From Pseudactinotalea terrae (GTDB lineage: Bacteria > Actinomycetota > Actinomycetes > Actinomycetales > Beutenbergiaceae): a DNA stretch of 64,000 bases. The translations under genes were made by a program, and so were the position numbers. Under the pieces are notes generated by a model that ran no database searches, was not told the origin of the DNA, and was given only the letters and a program-made list of their open reading frames with translations. Location of the stretch: the NCBI RefSeq assembly GCF_009733845.1, contig NZ_WNXZ01000001.1:496001-560000 (forward strand). The letters are read 5' to 3'. This document shows, piece by piece, positions 8,457 through 16,770 of this stretch. Position 1 is the stretch's first letter. The number at the start of each line of letters is the position of its first letter.

Positions 8457-9647
8457 GTGAGCTTGCGCATCGGTCCCTACGACGTGGGCACCCCCATCGT
8501 GCTCGCACCGATGGCCGGGGTGACCAACGCGCCTTTCCGCACCCTGTGCCGGGATGCGGCGCTCGACGGCGTGCCGCCCGATCAGCAGGCCGCTCTCTCC
8601 TCCTCGCCGGCACCGGTCGGGCTGTACGTCGCGGAGATGGTCACCTCTCGGGCGCTGGTGGAGCGCACCCCGGAGTCGATGCGGATCATCTCCCACGACG
8701 AGACCGAGAAGGTCCGGTCGGTGCAGCTGTACGGGGTCGACCCGGCCACGGTGCGGGCCGCGGTCCGGATGCTCGTCGCCGAGGACCGCGCCGACCACAT
8801 CGACCTCAACTTCGGTTGCCCCGTGCCCAAGGTGACCCGCAAGGGCGGGGGAGCGGTCCTGCCGTGGAAGCACGACCTGTTCGGGGCGATCGTGACGGGC
8901 GCGGTGCAGGAGGCGGCGCCGTCGGGGGTTCCGGTGACGGTGAAGATGCGCATGGGGATCGACGCCGACCACCTCACGTACATCGACGCGGGACTGCGGG
9001 CACAGGATGCGGGCGTGGCCGCTGTCGCGCTGCACGCCCGTACGGCTGCCGATTACTACTCCGGGACCGCCCACTGGGACTCGATCGCTGCGTTGAAGGA
9101 CGCCGTGACCGATGTTCCCGTGCTCGGCAACGGTGACATCTGGTCCGCCGAGGACGCGCTGACGATGGTGGCGCAGACGGGGTGCGACGGCGTCGTCGTG
9201 GGCCGCGGCTGCCAGGGCCGACCTTGGCTGTTCACGGACCTCGTAGCGGGCTTCGCCGGCTCCGACCTGCGCGTGCAGCCGGGCCTGCGCGAGGTGGCGA
9301 GCGCAATCCGCCGGCACGCCGAGCTGATGGTCGAGCACTTCGGCGAGGAGGGAAGGGCGTTGCGCGAGCTGCGCAAGCACATGTCCTGGTACCTCAAGGG
9401 CTACGTGGTGGGCGGCGAGGCGCGTGCCGCCCTCGGCATGGTCAGCAGCCTCGCCGAGCTCGACGACCGCCTCGGCGCGCTTGACCTCGAGCAGCCCTAC
9501 CCGGGCGAGGGAGCAGAAGGGCCGCGCGGTCGTGCCGGCAGCCCCAAGACCCCTGCGGTTCCGGACGGCTGGCTCACCAGCCGCGAGATCGACGACCGCC
9601 TGAGCGAGATGCTCGCCGAGGCCGAGCTGAGCGTCTCGGGAGGCTGA
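8457..9647 (+). CDS. dusB: tRNA-dihydrouridine synthase DusB
   Basis: A flavoenzyme that reduces specific uridines in the tRNA D-loop using NADPH. The 396-residue product has the FMN-barrel motif LAPMAGVTNAPFR (17-29), the catalytic Cys121 in NFGCPVPKVTRKGGGAVL, VTVKMRMG and HARTA, and the phosphate-binding GNGDIWS and VVVGRGCQGRPW. The C-terminal helical domain (LRELRKHMSWYLKG) binds tRNA. GTG at 8457 was chosen over ATG at 8430 because the family homology begins there and GATACT sits 6 nt upstream (leaderless). An extra loop near residues 38-53 (VPPDQQAALSSSPAPV) is seen in some actinobacterial homologues. Confidence 0.94.
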   Translation: MSLRIGPYDVGTPIVLAPMAGVTNAPFRTLCRDAALDGVPPDQQAALSSSPAPVGLYVAEMVTSRALVERTPESMRIISHDETEKVRSVQLYGVDPATVRAAVRMLVAEDRADHIDLNFGCPVPKVTRKGGGAVLPWKHDLFGAIVTGAVQEAAPSGVPVTVKMRMGIDADHLTYIDAGLRAQDAGVAAVALHARTAADYYSGTAHWDSIAALKDAVTDVPVLGNGDIWSAEDALTMVAQTGCDGVVVGRGCQGRPWLFTDLVAGFAGSDLRVQPGLREVASAIRRHAELMVEHFGEEGRALRELRKHMSWYLKGYVVGGEARAALGMVSSLAELDDRLGALDLEQPYPGEGAEGPRGRAGSPKTPAVPDGWLTSREIDDRLSEMLAEAELSVSGG

Positions 9648-9651
9648 CTCC

Positions 9652-9882
9652 TCAGACGCGGTCTTCCGGCGGGGTCCCGTAAGGAGAGGTCGCATCGGTG
9701 GTCGGACCGGCGTGGGGTCTGGGGTCGTCCTTGCCGAACACGCCTACGGAGATCCAGACCAGCGCGACCACGACACCGCCGAGCGGGGCGTACCCGTTGG
9801 GCGTCGGGTCGAGGGCGGCGAAGCCTGCGCCGTACAGCATCGAGAGCGCCAGCGCGATGAAGGAGAGGTACCTGCGGTTCAT
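9652..9882 (-). CDS. Small two-helix membrane protein, function unknown
   Basis: A 76-residue protein with two hydrophobic segments (about residues 6-23 and 33-50, GGVVVALVWISVGVF) separated by a short polar turn, and a polar Pro/Asp-rich tail. No known family was recognised. The codon pattern is that of the neighbours. It starts with ATG at 9882 without a clear ribosome site and is convergent with dusB (4-nt gap). Confidence 0.65.
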   Translation of the reverse strand: MNRRYLSFIALALSMLYGAGFAALDPTPNGYAPLGGVVVALVWISVGVFGKDDPRPHAGPTTDATSPYGTPPEDRV

Positions 9883-9928
9883 GTCTCGAACGATCGCACG
9901 GACGGCGAGCCCAGGCCGATGACGTCTG

Positions 9929-10729
9929 TCACCGATCTGGGGCCAGCCAGTCGGGGGCGGGCTCGATCGCGGCGCTCGCCAGCGCCTCGTGCCATGCCGG
10001 GTCGCGCAGCAGCCTCGCCTCCCAGGCGCGGATCTGCCCCGTGGGCCCCGGCAGTCCCTCGGCCGGGTGGAGGAACAGCTCGCTGGTGCCCTCGGGCAGC
10101 GTCACGAGCGCACCGATCATCTGCTCGCGCAGTGCCTCGTAGGACCCCAGCTCGGCGGCGCCGGCGCGGTTGGTGATCATCGCCTCCGGCAGCGGCACGC
10201 CGAGCTGGTCGGCGAGGGCGACCGCGTCGCGATGCCGGGCCGCCAGCTCTGCGGGCACCTCTCCGAGGTAGGGAGCCAGCTGTCGTGGCAGCCGGAACGC
10301 CAGCTGCTCGGCCGCGCACCAGTGCAGCACCGGAGCCAGCCAGGGGCCGCCGTCGAGCCCGTAGAGCGTGCCGGCGTGCGAGTCCGCACCCGTCGGGGTG
10401 ATGCCGTGCTCGCGCATCCAGGCCAGCTGAGCGGCGAGCTCGGCGAGCACGTCGTCGACGGTCGTGCTCGCCAGGGCGAACGGCAAGGCCGCGTTGCCCG
10501 AGCGAGCTCGCCACCGCTCGATGCCACGCTCGCTCGTGAGCGTGGCGTGCAGGCGCGGGGTGACGCCGAGCGCGGCGAGCTGGGCAGCGGCGTCGGCTGC
10601 CCCGGGCGTGACGGTCAGCAGCGTGGTGGCGGTGATGTGCCCGCGCTCGAGCAGGGCGAGCACGGTCGCGTCGGTGCGGGGGTCCCGGCCGAGGTCGTCG
10701 GCCGTGATGACGAGCCGGCGCCCGCTCAC
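9929..10729 (-). CDS. ChbG/HpnK family carbohydrate deacetylase (YdjC-like)
   Basis: A 266-residue hydrolase of the YdjC/ChbG family, which removes acetyl groups from N-acetylated sugars such as diacetylchitobiose phosphate. The N-terminal VITADDLGRDPRTDATVLALLE carries the conserved Asp pair that binds metal. LHATLTSER near residue 60 and ADSHAGTLYG near 115 supply the His ligands, and EGTSELFLHPAEG near 220 is the usual C-terminal motif. Its GTG start overlaps the stop of the upstream sugar transporter gene by 4 nt, so the two are translationally coupled. The likely job is deacetylation of a saccharide imported by that transporter. Confidence 0.86.
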   Translation of the reverse strand: MSGRRLVITADDLGRDPRTDATVLALLERGHITATTLLTVTPGAADAAAQLAALGVTPRLHATLTSERGIERWRARSGNAALPFALASTTVDDVLAELAAQLAWMREHGITPTGADSHAGTLYGLDGGPWLAPVLHWCAAEQLAFRLPRQLAPYLGEVPAELAARHRDAVALADQLGVPLPEAMITNRAGAAELGSYEALREQMIGALVTLPEGTSELFLHPAEGLPGPTGQIRAWEARLLRDPAWHEALASAAIEPAPDWLAPDR

Positions 10730-12123
10730 ACCGTGCTCTCGTCAGCGGGCTCCACCAGCTCGGACGCCTCGGGGGGCAGCTGTGCGGGGACGTGCAGGAA
10801 GCGGGCGGCGACCGAGCCGATCAGGGCGAGCGCGAACGGGTACACGCACATGTAGAAGCGGAACGCGGTGCCGGGGTCGGAGCCGGGGTCGTCGCCCGAG
10901 GTGTAGCCGAAGAACCAGGTCAGCGACGCGAGCGCGAGGCCCGTGATGATGCCGTTGAGGCGGCCCAGGGTGCCGAACGCCGACAGGAACAGGCCCTCGC
11001 GGTGGGCGCCGTGACGGACGGCGTCGCCGTCGAGCACCCGGGCCACGATCAGGTCGTTGGTCGCGAGCATGCCCGACCAGCCGATGCCCACGAGCACGCC
11101 GGCCGCGATGCCGGTGACGAGGTCGTGAGCGAAGAACAGGCCGATGAAGCTCACGGCGAGGAGCGGGAACGCGAGCCGCCAGGTCCACAGGGCACCCCGC
11201 CGGGCCACCACCCGGGTCCATACCGCCAGCCCGACGGCGGCGACCACGATGACCACGCCCTGCAGGTAGAGCGTCTGCGCGACCGGCAGCCCGAGCGCGT
11301 ACCGGACGTAGAGCTGCACGCCCGAGAGCACGAGCGCCATCGGGATCGCGTAGCAGGCCCCGATCAGGCCGACCTTCCAGAACAGCGGGTTCTTGAGGAT
11401 CGCGACCACGCTCGGCAGGAACGGGGTCCGCTCACGCGTGGAGTAGCGCGGGTTCTCGTGGACGCCGATCGCCATGAAGCAGATCGCGACGACCGCGACG
11501 AGGCCGTAGATGATCGCGGTGGTGCGGAACCCCGCCGTGGAGGTCTCGGAGCCGAACACCTTCGTGGTGAGCAGCGGCGTGACCGCGAGCGAGACCACCA
11601 GCGCGACGAGCTGGAAGCCCTGCCGCAGGCTGTTGGCCCTCGCGCGCTTGGTCTCCTCGGGGAACACCTCGGGCAGCAGGGCGCCGTAGTTCGCGTTGAG
11701 CATCGAGTCGAACGCCTCGCACAGGATCGCGAAGACCGCGAACCAGATCACCAGGCCCACGCCGTCGAGCGAGGTCGGTGCCGAGAAGAACGCGATCATC
11801 GACGCCGCGAGCAGCGGCGCGCCGATCAGCAGCCACGGCCGCCGGCGTCCGAACCGGGTGCGGGTGCGGTCGGAGAGGTGGCCGAGCAGCGGGTTGTCGA
11901 TCGCGTCGATGACCGCGTACACGATCATGACGCCGGCGTACACGCGGGCATCCATGCCCAGCATGTCCACGTAGAACAGGATCATCGATCCCTTGATCAT
12001 GTTGATCGGGATCGACGTGCCGAACATCCCGATCGCGTAGCGCCACGGTGGCGTGCGACGTGGCGTCGTCGACGCCACCGTGGGGCCGCTCGGTGCGGTC
12101 GAGCTCTCGAACGGGTCAGCCAT
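10726..12123 (-). CDS. GPH-family sugar:cation symporter (MFS)
   Basis: A 465-residue, roughly 12-helix transporter of the glycoside-pentoside-hexuronide:cation symporter family. The N-terminal half shows FGTSIPINMIKGSMILFYVD and the family signature AIDNPLLGHLSDRTRTRFGRRRPWLL (about residues 72-97). A central cytoplasmic loop precedes the second six-helix bundle. ATG at 12123 has AGGAGG five nt upstream. It is followed by the ChbG-type deacetylase with a 4-nt overlap. The substrate is probably an oligosaccharide or glycoside; an N-acetylated one is suggested only by the coupled deacetylase. Confidence 0.86.
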   Translation of the reverse strand: MADPFESSTAPSGPTVASTTPRRTPPWRYAIGMFGTSIPINMIKGSMILFYVDMLGMDARVYAGVMIVYAVIDAIDNPLLGHLSDRTRTRFGRRRPWLLIGAPLLAASMIAFFSAPTSLDGVGLVIWFAVFAILCEAFDSMLNANYGALLPEVFPEETKRARANSLRQGFQLVALVVSLAVTPLLTTKVFGSETSTAGFRTTAIIYGLVAVVAICFMAIGVHENPRYSTRERTPFLPSVVAILKNPLFWKVGLIGACYAIPMALVLSGVQLYVRYALGLPVAQTLYLQGVVIVVAAVGLAVWTRVVARRGALWTWRLAFPLLAVSFIGLFFAHDLVTGIAAGVLVGIGWSGMLATNDLIVARVLDGDAVRHGAHREGLFLSAFGTLGRLNGIITGLALASLTWFFGYTSGDDPGSDPGTAFRFYMCVYPFALALIGSVAARFLHVPAQLPPEASELVEPADESTV

Positions 12124-12199
12124 CGCAACCTCCTGCGCCGGAATGTGCTCGGCGAGATCCTCCCACCAGGACGGTCGGTCCCGCGCTAGGGAGCGTCGG

Positions 12200-12484
12200 C
12201 TACGGCTGACTGCCGTCGTAGTGCGGCCAGAGGACGAACAGTCGCAGGCTCTGCGCCTCGTCGTTCAGCATCGCGAACCCGCTTCGTGGCGGCTCGGTGG
12301 AGAGCAGCTGCCGGACGTCACCCAGGAGGCGCTCGCACCGGTCGAGGCCCGCTGCCGCGAGCACGCGGGCCGGGACGGTGCCGGCGTGCGCCCGCACGAC
12401 CGCCGCCGGTCCACCGGTGTCGTGGCCGGTCGCCGGATGCAGCTGCTCGATCACGAGACACACGTCCTGCTGCCGCTGCGCCAC
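12200..12484 (-). CDS. Small hypothetical protein
   Basis: A 94-residue soluble protein with no recognised family. Reading from GTG at 12484, nearly all codons end in G or C, which the other frames here do not, so the reading frame looks real. The frame is open further upstream to 12532, but that part runs through the terminator hairpin, so the start was placed after it. The C-terminal half (LLGDVRQLLSTEPPRSGFAM, then a LRLFVLWPHYDG end) resembles a compact globular domain. It lies just downstream of the wall-anchored protein gene in the same direction and may be expressed by read-through. Confidence 0.5.
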   Translation of the reverse strand: MAQRQQDVCLVIEQLHPATGHDTGGPAAVVRAHAGTVPARVLAAAGLDRCERLLGDVRQLLSTEPPRSGFAMLNDEAQSLRLFVLWPHYDGSQP

Positions 12485-12491
12485 GAGCCCC

Positions 12492-12525
12492 GTGAGGGGC
12501 CGCCGCCTGCGCGGCGGCCCCTCAC
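12492..12525 (-). terminator. Strong hairpin terminator after the wall-anchored protein gene
   Basis: A perfect 15-bp stem, GTGAGGGGCCGCCGC and its complement, closes a CTGC loop and starts 3 nt after the stop codon of the 12529-15444 gene. There is no T-tract, as is usual for high-GC actinobacterial terminators. Confidence 0.8.
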
Positions 12526-12528
12526 CGC

Positions 12529-15444
12529 TCACGCGCGTCCGGCGCGGTGCCGCACGAGCAGCACCGTCACGCCGCAGGCCACCGTGAGCGCCGCGAGGAG
12601 CCCGAGCAGCGGGAGCATCCCGGACGTGCCCGTGTCGGCCAGATCGCCGGGGCGCCCCGACTGATCGGAGTCGTCCGAGGCGCCGCCCAGGTCGTCGCCG
12701 CCGGCTGCGGACGTCGGTGGGTCGGTCGGTGCCGTGGTCGGGTCCGTCGGGCCGTCGGTCGGGCCGTCGGTCGGGTCGGTCGGCGGGTCGGTCGGCGCCT
12801 CCGTGGGAGGCACCTCGGCGGCCTGGATGACGATCGTCGCGGCGACGCTGGAGGAGCCGGTGGTGGCTGTCACCGTGACCGGTCCGGGACTCAGGCTCGG
12901 GGGCAGCGCGATCGAGGCGATGCCGGCGCCGTCGGCACCCGTCGTGAGCGCGCCGAGCGAGACAGCGCTCGCTGCCGCGAACGTCTGCATCGATGACCCA
13001 GCCGTCTCCAGCGTCAGGGTGTAGTCGCTGCCCGGGAGGCCGCCGGTCAGACCGAGGTCGATCTGGTCACCGGCCTCGGCCTCGGCCGGCGCCGAGAGGT
13101 CGATGGGCATCGCGAGGGTGCAGGAGACCGCATCGGCGACCGCTGCCCGGACCGGCACCAGGGCCGGGCTGTCGTCCTCACCACCGGCGAGGAGCAGCTG
13201 CAGGTCGCGGACGGCCGCCGTGCCGTCCCCGCCTGCGTCGCGCTCGGTCTCGACACGGGCGAGCGCGTCGCGGACCGCGGCGGCGTCCTCCGGGGACAGA
13301 CCGGAGGCGGCGTCGTCGAGAGCTTGTCTGGCGTGCTCGAGCTCGCCGAGCAACGGGTCGTCGGTCTCCGTGGTGTACGGGCGGTTCGTGACGCACGCCG
13401 GCGGCTGTGCGTTGAGGAACCGGGTGAGGAAGGAGTGCGCGGCGATCTGTGCGGTGCGCTCCTCTCGGAGCCCGTAGTTGCTCTCCGTCGTGTTCAGGTA
13501 CGTGTGCCCGTCCTCGAAGCGGCTCTGCAGCTCGATGGCCTCCTGGAGGTGGAGGCGTGCCCACTCGCTCGGGGGCGTGCTGAGGTCCGAGCCGATGTCG
13601 AAGCTGTCAGCGATCACGTCCGCCTGGGCGAAGTACATCGGGAAGGTCGTGCCCCAGTCGTTGCCGTCCGGGTAGTAGATGTCCGGCTCGCCCGGCACGT
13701 AGATCGTCCCGCCGGGTGCGTCCCAGGGCGGCGAGTCGAACTGCTGCTCGACCAGTGCGCCGTAGGTGAGATCGACGTTGTGCAGGAACGCTGACGCCGG
13801 CAGGTGCCCGGCGAGCTGTTGGGCCAGCGCGTTGTTGACGCTCTGGTCGAAGGCCAGCATGTAGATGGGGTGCATCAGGTTGTGGTTGGCGACCGTGCCG
13901 TCGGTGTCGACGTTCGACCCCTGGAGGAACTCGTCCAGCTGTCGGCCGTTGAGGACCTCGGTCGAGGTCACGTCCTGCGGTGCGGCCCAGCCGGCGATCG
14001 ACAGCTCGAGGGCATCGGCTCGCCACTGCTGTGCGCCGGCGGCGTTCGGCATCATCATCGCCGCCAGGCCCGAGAGCGAGCTCTGCCAGGTGTTCTCCTC
14101 GGCCTTCGTGTCACCGGGGCTGATGATCCGGCCCTGCGGGTCGCGGTAGTAGCCGGGCGCCGGCATCGCGTCGGCCTCCATCGCCACCATGTTGGCCACG
14201 CAGCTCTGCTGCTGCGGTGTGAGGTCGTCCCAGAGCAGCCACGCGGCGAATCCGTTGTAGTAGGCCCACAGCGAGGCCTGCCACTGGGACGACTCCGGTC
14301 CCCATCCCTGCGGGGTGTTGGCGATGTGCTCGGCCGCTGCCGAGGTGGCCAGCCGCACCACGCGCTCGCGGGCCTCGCTCTCGCTCACCCCGGTGTCCGC
14401 GGCGTCGTAGGTTCCGGTCGCGAGCAGGATCGCGGCGTTGACCGACGCCATGGCGACGCCTCGCAGGGCGTACTCGGTGTTGGCCACCCTCCCGGTGAGG
14501 TCGATCCGCTCATCGGTCTCGGCCCCGAACTTGTCGTCCCACCAGGTCGTGGTGACGAAGCGGTTGGCGTTCCGGGCCGCCTGCAGGCTGAGCTGGGTGA
14601 TCTCGTCCTGTGGCACGTCGCCCTGGAGGATCGCCGGGTCCGGCGGTGTCACACCGGCGGCGAGGTCGCTGGCGTCGTCGCACCCCGCCCAGGGCTCGGT
14701 GCTGGGTGTGGTCGTCAGCGACACAGCGCCGATCGAGCCGCGGTAGAAGAAGTCCTGCCCCTCGTCGCCGCCGTTGCCGATCCGCATGGGGTTGCTGCCG
14801 TTGTTGACGATGGGGATACCCATGTCGTAGGTGACGTCGGCTGCCGCACCTCCGGCGATCTGGATACGGACCTGGTTCGCCTCACGCGTGATCGCGATGT
14901 CGTAGCTGGTCCCGGCCTGGGCGATGACGCCGGAGGCGTACTGCGCCCACTGACCACGTCCGACGATCCGCGACCAGAACCGGATCTCGCCGTCGGGCAT
15001 GATGTACACGGCCCAGCCCTGGTTGTTCGTCGACCGGCTCGTCACGAGCGCCTGGTGCTGGCGGGTGAGCGGCCCAGGCACGACGTCGGTCAGCGTCAGC
15101 TGCCAGGTGCGGTTGCCGGGCTCGAGAGCGCGATCGAACGGGATCTGGATCTCCGAGTCGTCGGCGGCGCTGAAGCGTGCGCTGCCGTCGGCGAACGTGA
15201 CGCCGGGAAGCGCCTCACCGTGACGCTCGCCCGTCGAGTCCTGCGCGTCGCCGTCGAGCGCCCAGGTCGAGGAGCTGGGGGCGGGCAGGTGGGAGTCCGC
15301 CTCAGCGGTCGGCACGGTGGTGGCTCCGAGCACGAGCGCGGCGCCGAGCGCCGCCGTCAGCGTGCGGGCGAACCTTCGCCCGGATGGGGGCCGGAGCGCC
15401 CGTGGGAGATCGGGAGTAGGGGGAGAGGGGTGATGCCGGGTCAT
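12529..15444 (-). CDS. Secreted, wall-anchored LamG-like/helical-toroid protein of unknown activity
   Basis: A 971-residue exported protein. A long basic N-region and hydrophobic core (about 20-48, FARTLTAALGAALVLGATTV) form the signal peptide. Residues about 60-255 form a concanavalin/LamG-like beta domain (STWALDGDAQDSTG, then HQALVTSRSTNNQGWAVYIM). A large helical central part follows (about 280-690), rich in aromatic residues (WWDDKFG, WQASLWAYYNGFAAWLLWDD, NHNLMHPIYMLAFDQ), resembling alpha/alpha-toroid glycan-active proteins. Then come a helical segment, an Ig-like domain, a Pro/Thr/Asp-rich spacer (about 885-930) and an LADTG sorting motif, membrane helix and HRAGRA tail. It is divergent from a ROK regulator with operator-like repeats between them. 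No catalytic residues could be assigned. Confidence 0.75.
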   Translation of the reverse strand: MTRHHPSPPTPDLPRALRPPSGRRFARTLTAALGAALVLGATTVPTAEADSHLPAPSSSTWALDGDAQDSTGERHGEALPGVTFADGSARFSAADDSEIQIPFDRALEPGNRTWQLTLTDVVPGPLTRQHQALVTSRSTNNQGWAVYIMPDGEIRFWSRIVGRGQWAQYASGVIAQAGTSYDIAITREANQVRIQIAGGAAADVTYDMGIPIVNNGSNPMRIGNGGDEGQDFFYRGSIGAVSLTTTPSTEPWAGCDDASDLAAGVTPPDPAILQGDVPQDEITQLSLQAARNANRFVTTTWWDDKFGAETDERIDLTGRVANTEYALRGVAMASVNAAILLATGTYDAADTGVSESEARERVVRLATSAAAEHIANTPQGWGPESSQWQASLWAYYNGFAAWLLWDDLTPQQQSCVANMVAMEADAMPAPGYYRDPQGRIISPGDTKAEENTWQSSLSGLAAMMMPNAAGAQQWRADALELSIAGWAAPQDVTSTEVLNGRQLDEFLQGSNVDTDGTVANHNLMHPIYMLAFDQSVNNALAQQLAGHLPASAFLHNVDLTYGALVEQQFDSPPWDAPGGTIYVPGEPDIYYPDGNDWGTTFPMYFAQADVIADSFDIGSDLSTPPSEWARLHLQEAIELQSRFEDGHTYLNTTESNYGLREERTAQIAAHSFLTRFLNAQPPACVTNRPYTTETDDPLLGELEHARQALDDAASGLSPEDAAAVRDALARVETERDAGGDGTAAVRDLQLLLAGGEDDSPALVPVRAAVADAVSCTLAMPIDLSAPAEAEAGDQIDLGLTGGLPGSDYTLTLETAGSSMQTFAAASAVSLGALTTGADGAGIASIALPPSLSPGPVTVTATTGSSSVAATIVIQAAEVPPTEAPTDPPTDPTDGPTDGPTDPTTAPTDPPTSAAGGDDLGGASDDSDQSGRPGDLADTGTSGMLPLLGLLAALTVACGVTVLLVRHRAGRA

Positions 15445-15523
15445 GGTGCGCCTTCGCTCGTCCGGTACCGCTGCGCTGCGGGCTTCTGCATGTGTACCAG
15501 CGGCGGAGCGAGTTGGGCAAGAC

Positions 15524-15552
15524 CTTTTCGTAAAAGACCATAACGAATGGTC
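15524..15552. promoter_or_regulatory. Candidate ROK operators in the divergent intergenic region
   Basis: Two abutting inverted repeats, CTTTT-CGT-AAAAG (15524-15536) and the perfect GACCAT-AACGA-ATGGTC (15536-15552), form an A/T-rich island between the ROK regulator and the wall-anchored protein gene. They are about 80 nt upstream of the wall-protein start and 36 nt upstream of the ROK start. Confidence 0.5.
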
Positions 15553-15588
15553 GTGACGCTACGGTAGCGGCTGGCGAAAGGCATCGAG

Positions 15589-16770
15589 ATGGATCAACCT
15601 GCCCGCGGCACACCACAGCTGCGGATGCTCAACACGCGCCGAGTGCTCTCGGCAGTGCGGGATGCCGGTGAGCCCACCCGCATCGCCGAGCTTGCGGAGA
15701 TGACCGCGCTGACCCGACCCACGGTCGCCCAGATCGTCGCCGTGCTCGAGGAGCACGGATGGCTGGAGCGCCACGAGCCCTCGGTTGCCACCGGCCGGCC
15801 GGCAGCCCGTTACGCGCTGCTGCAGCGCAGGTTCATGGTCTTCGGCGCTGACGCCGGCGCGCATCGGGCCGTGGTCGAGGTGGCAGGCCTCGACGGCCGT
15901 GTGCGGGCCCGGCGCGAGCGCCGCCACGACCGCAGGCTCGGCCAGGAGATGCTCGACCTGCTGGGCGAGATGCTGCAGGAGTGCCTCGCCGAGACGGGCC
16001 TGCGGGCTGCGACGATGGTGGCCGGCACGGTGGCGACCCCGGGGATCGTCGATCTCCGGACGGGTCGGATCACCACGCGCCACAAGCTCGGCGACTGGAC
16101 TGTCGAGGAGGTCGTGGATCGGCTCGGTGCCGGCACGACCGACGTGTCTGTGGAGAACGACGCCAACCTGGCCGCGCTGGCGATGCGCTCCGTGCCGGAC
16201 ATGCCGCCGACCTTCCTCGGTCTGCAGTGGGGTCAGCGCCTGGGTGCCGGGATCGTGCAGGATGGCCAGCTCTATCGCGGCGAGTCCGGCGCCGCGGGCG
16301 AGGTGGGATCGTTGCTCACCGAGGATCCGGTGACAGGTCAGGTGCGCCACCTCGAGGAGGTCGTGCGTGTGAGCCGGCTCCCGGAGCTCGGTGGCGTTCC
16401 CGAGGTGTCGGCAGAAGAGCTGCTCGCGGCCGCAGGTCGTGGTGAGCAGGGCGCCGTCGAGGCGCTGCGGCACGGTGTGGCTCCGTTGGTGAGGGTCGTC
16501 GCTCCGATCTGTCTTGCACTGGACCTGCGCGTCATCACCATCTCGGGCGCGATCGCTCGCGGCGGTCCGGCTCTGCCCGAGGCGCTGCGCGACGAGCTGG
16601 GCCGGCACGGCGCCCACGATGTGGAGTGCGTGCTGTCTCCGTTCCTCGAGGACACCGTGGTGCGCGGGGCGGTGGGGCACGCCGCAGAGTCGGGGTGGCA
16701 GCGGGTGCTCGCCACCGCGCCCTGGCGCTCCGGGGGGCCGAGCGACGAGCCCGGTGTCACCGACCGGTGA
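15589..16770 (+). CDS. ROK family transcriptional regulator
   Basis: A 393-residue sugar-responsive repressor. The N-terminal winged helix-turn-helix (about 12-70) reads RMLNTRRVLSAVRDAG and then EMTALTRPTVAQIVAVLEE, followed by GRPAARYAL. The C-terminal part is a ROK/actin-like domain with FGADAGAHRAVVEV, TPGIVDLRTG, SVENDANLAALA (the conserved sugar-site Asn-Asp) and GESGAAGEVGSL. The Cys-rich zinc motif CxCGxxGC normally found after the GExGH element is absent; no Cys occurs there. ATG at 15589 follows GAAAGG. It is divergent from the wall-anchored glycan protein, its probable target. Confidence 0.9.
   Translation: MDQPARGTPQLRMLNTRRVLSAVRDAGEPTRIAELAEMTALTRPTVAQIVAVLEEHGWLERHEPSVATGRPAARYALLQRRFMVFGADAGAHRAVVEVAGLDGRVRARRERRHDRRLGQEMLDLLGEMLQECLAETGLRAATMVAGTVATPGIVDLRTGRITTRHKLGDWTVEEVVDRLGAGTTDVSVENDANLAALAMRSVPDMPPTFLGLQWGQRLGAGIVQDGQLYRGESGAAGEVGSLLTEDPVTGQVRHLEEVVRVSRLPELGGVPEVSAEELLAAAGRGEQGAVEALRHGVAPLVRVVAPICLALDLRVITISGAIARGGPALPEALRDELGRHGAHDVECVLSPFLEDTVVRGAVGHAAESGWQRVLATAPWRSGGPSDEPGVTDR

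Noticed and set aside
12720-12815. Repeated GTCGGTCGG-type units that look like a small repeat array
   Set aside because: They encode the Pro/Thr/Asp spacer of the wall-anchored protein; the period follows codons, and there are no spacers as in a CRISPR array.
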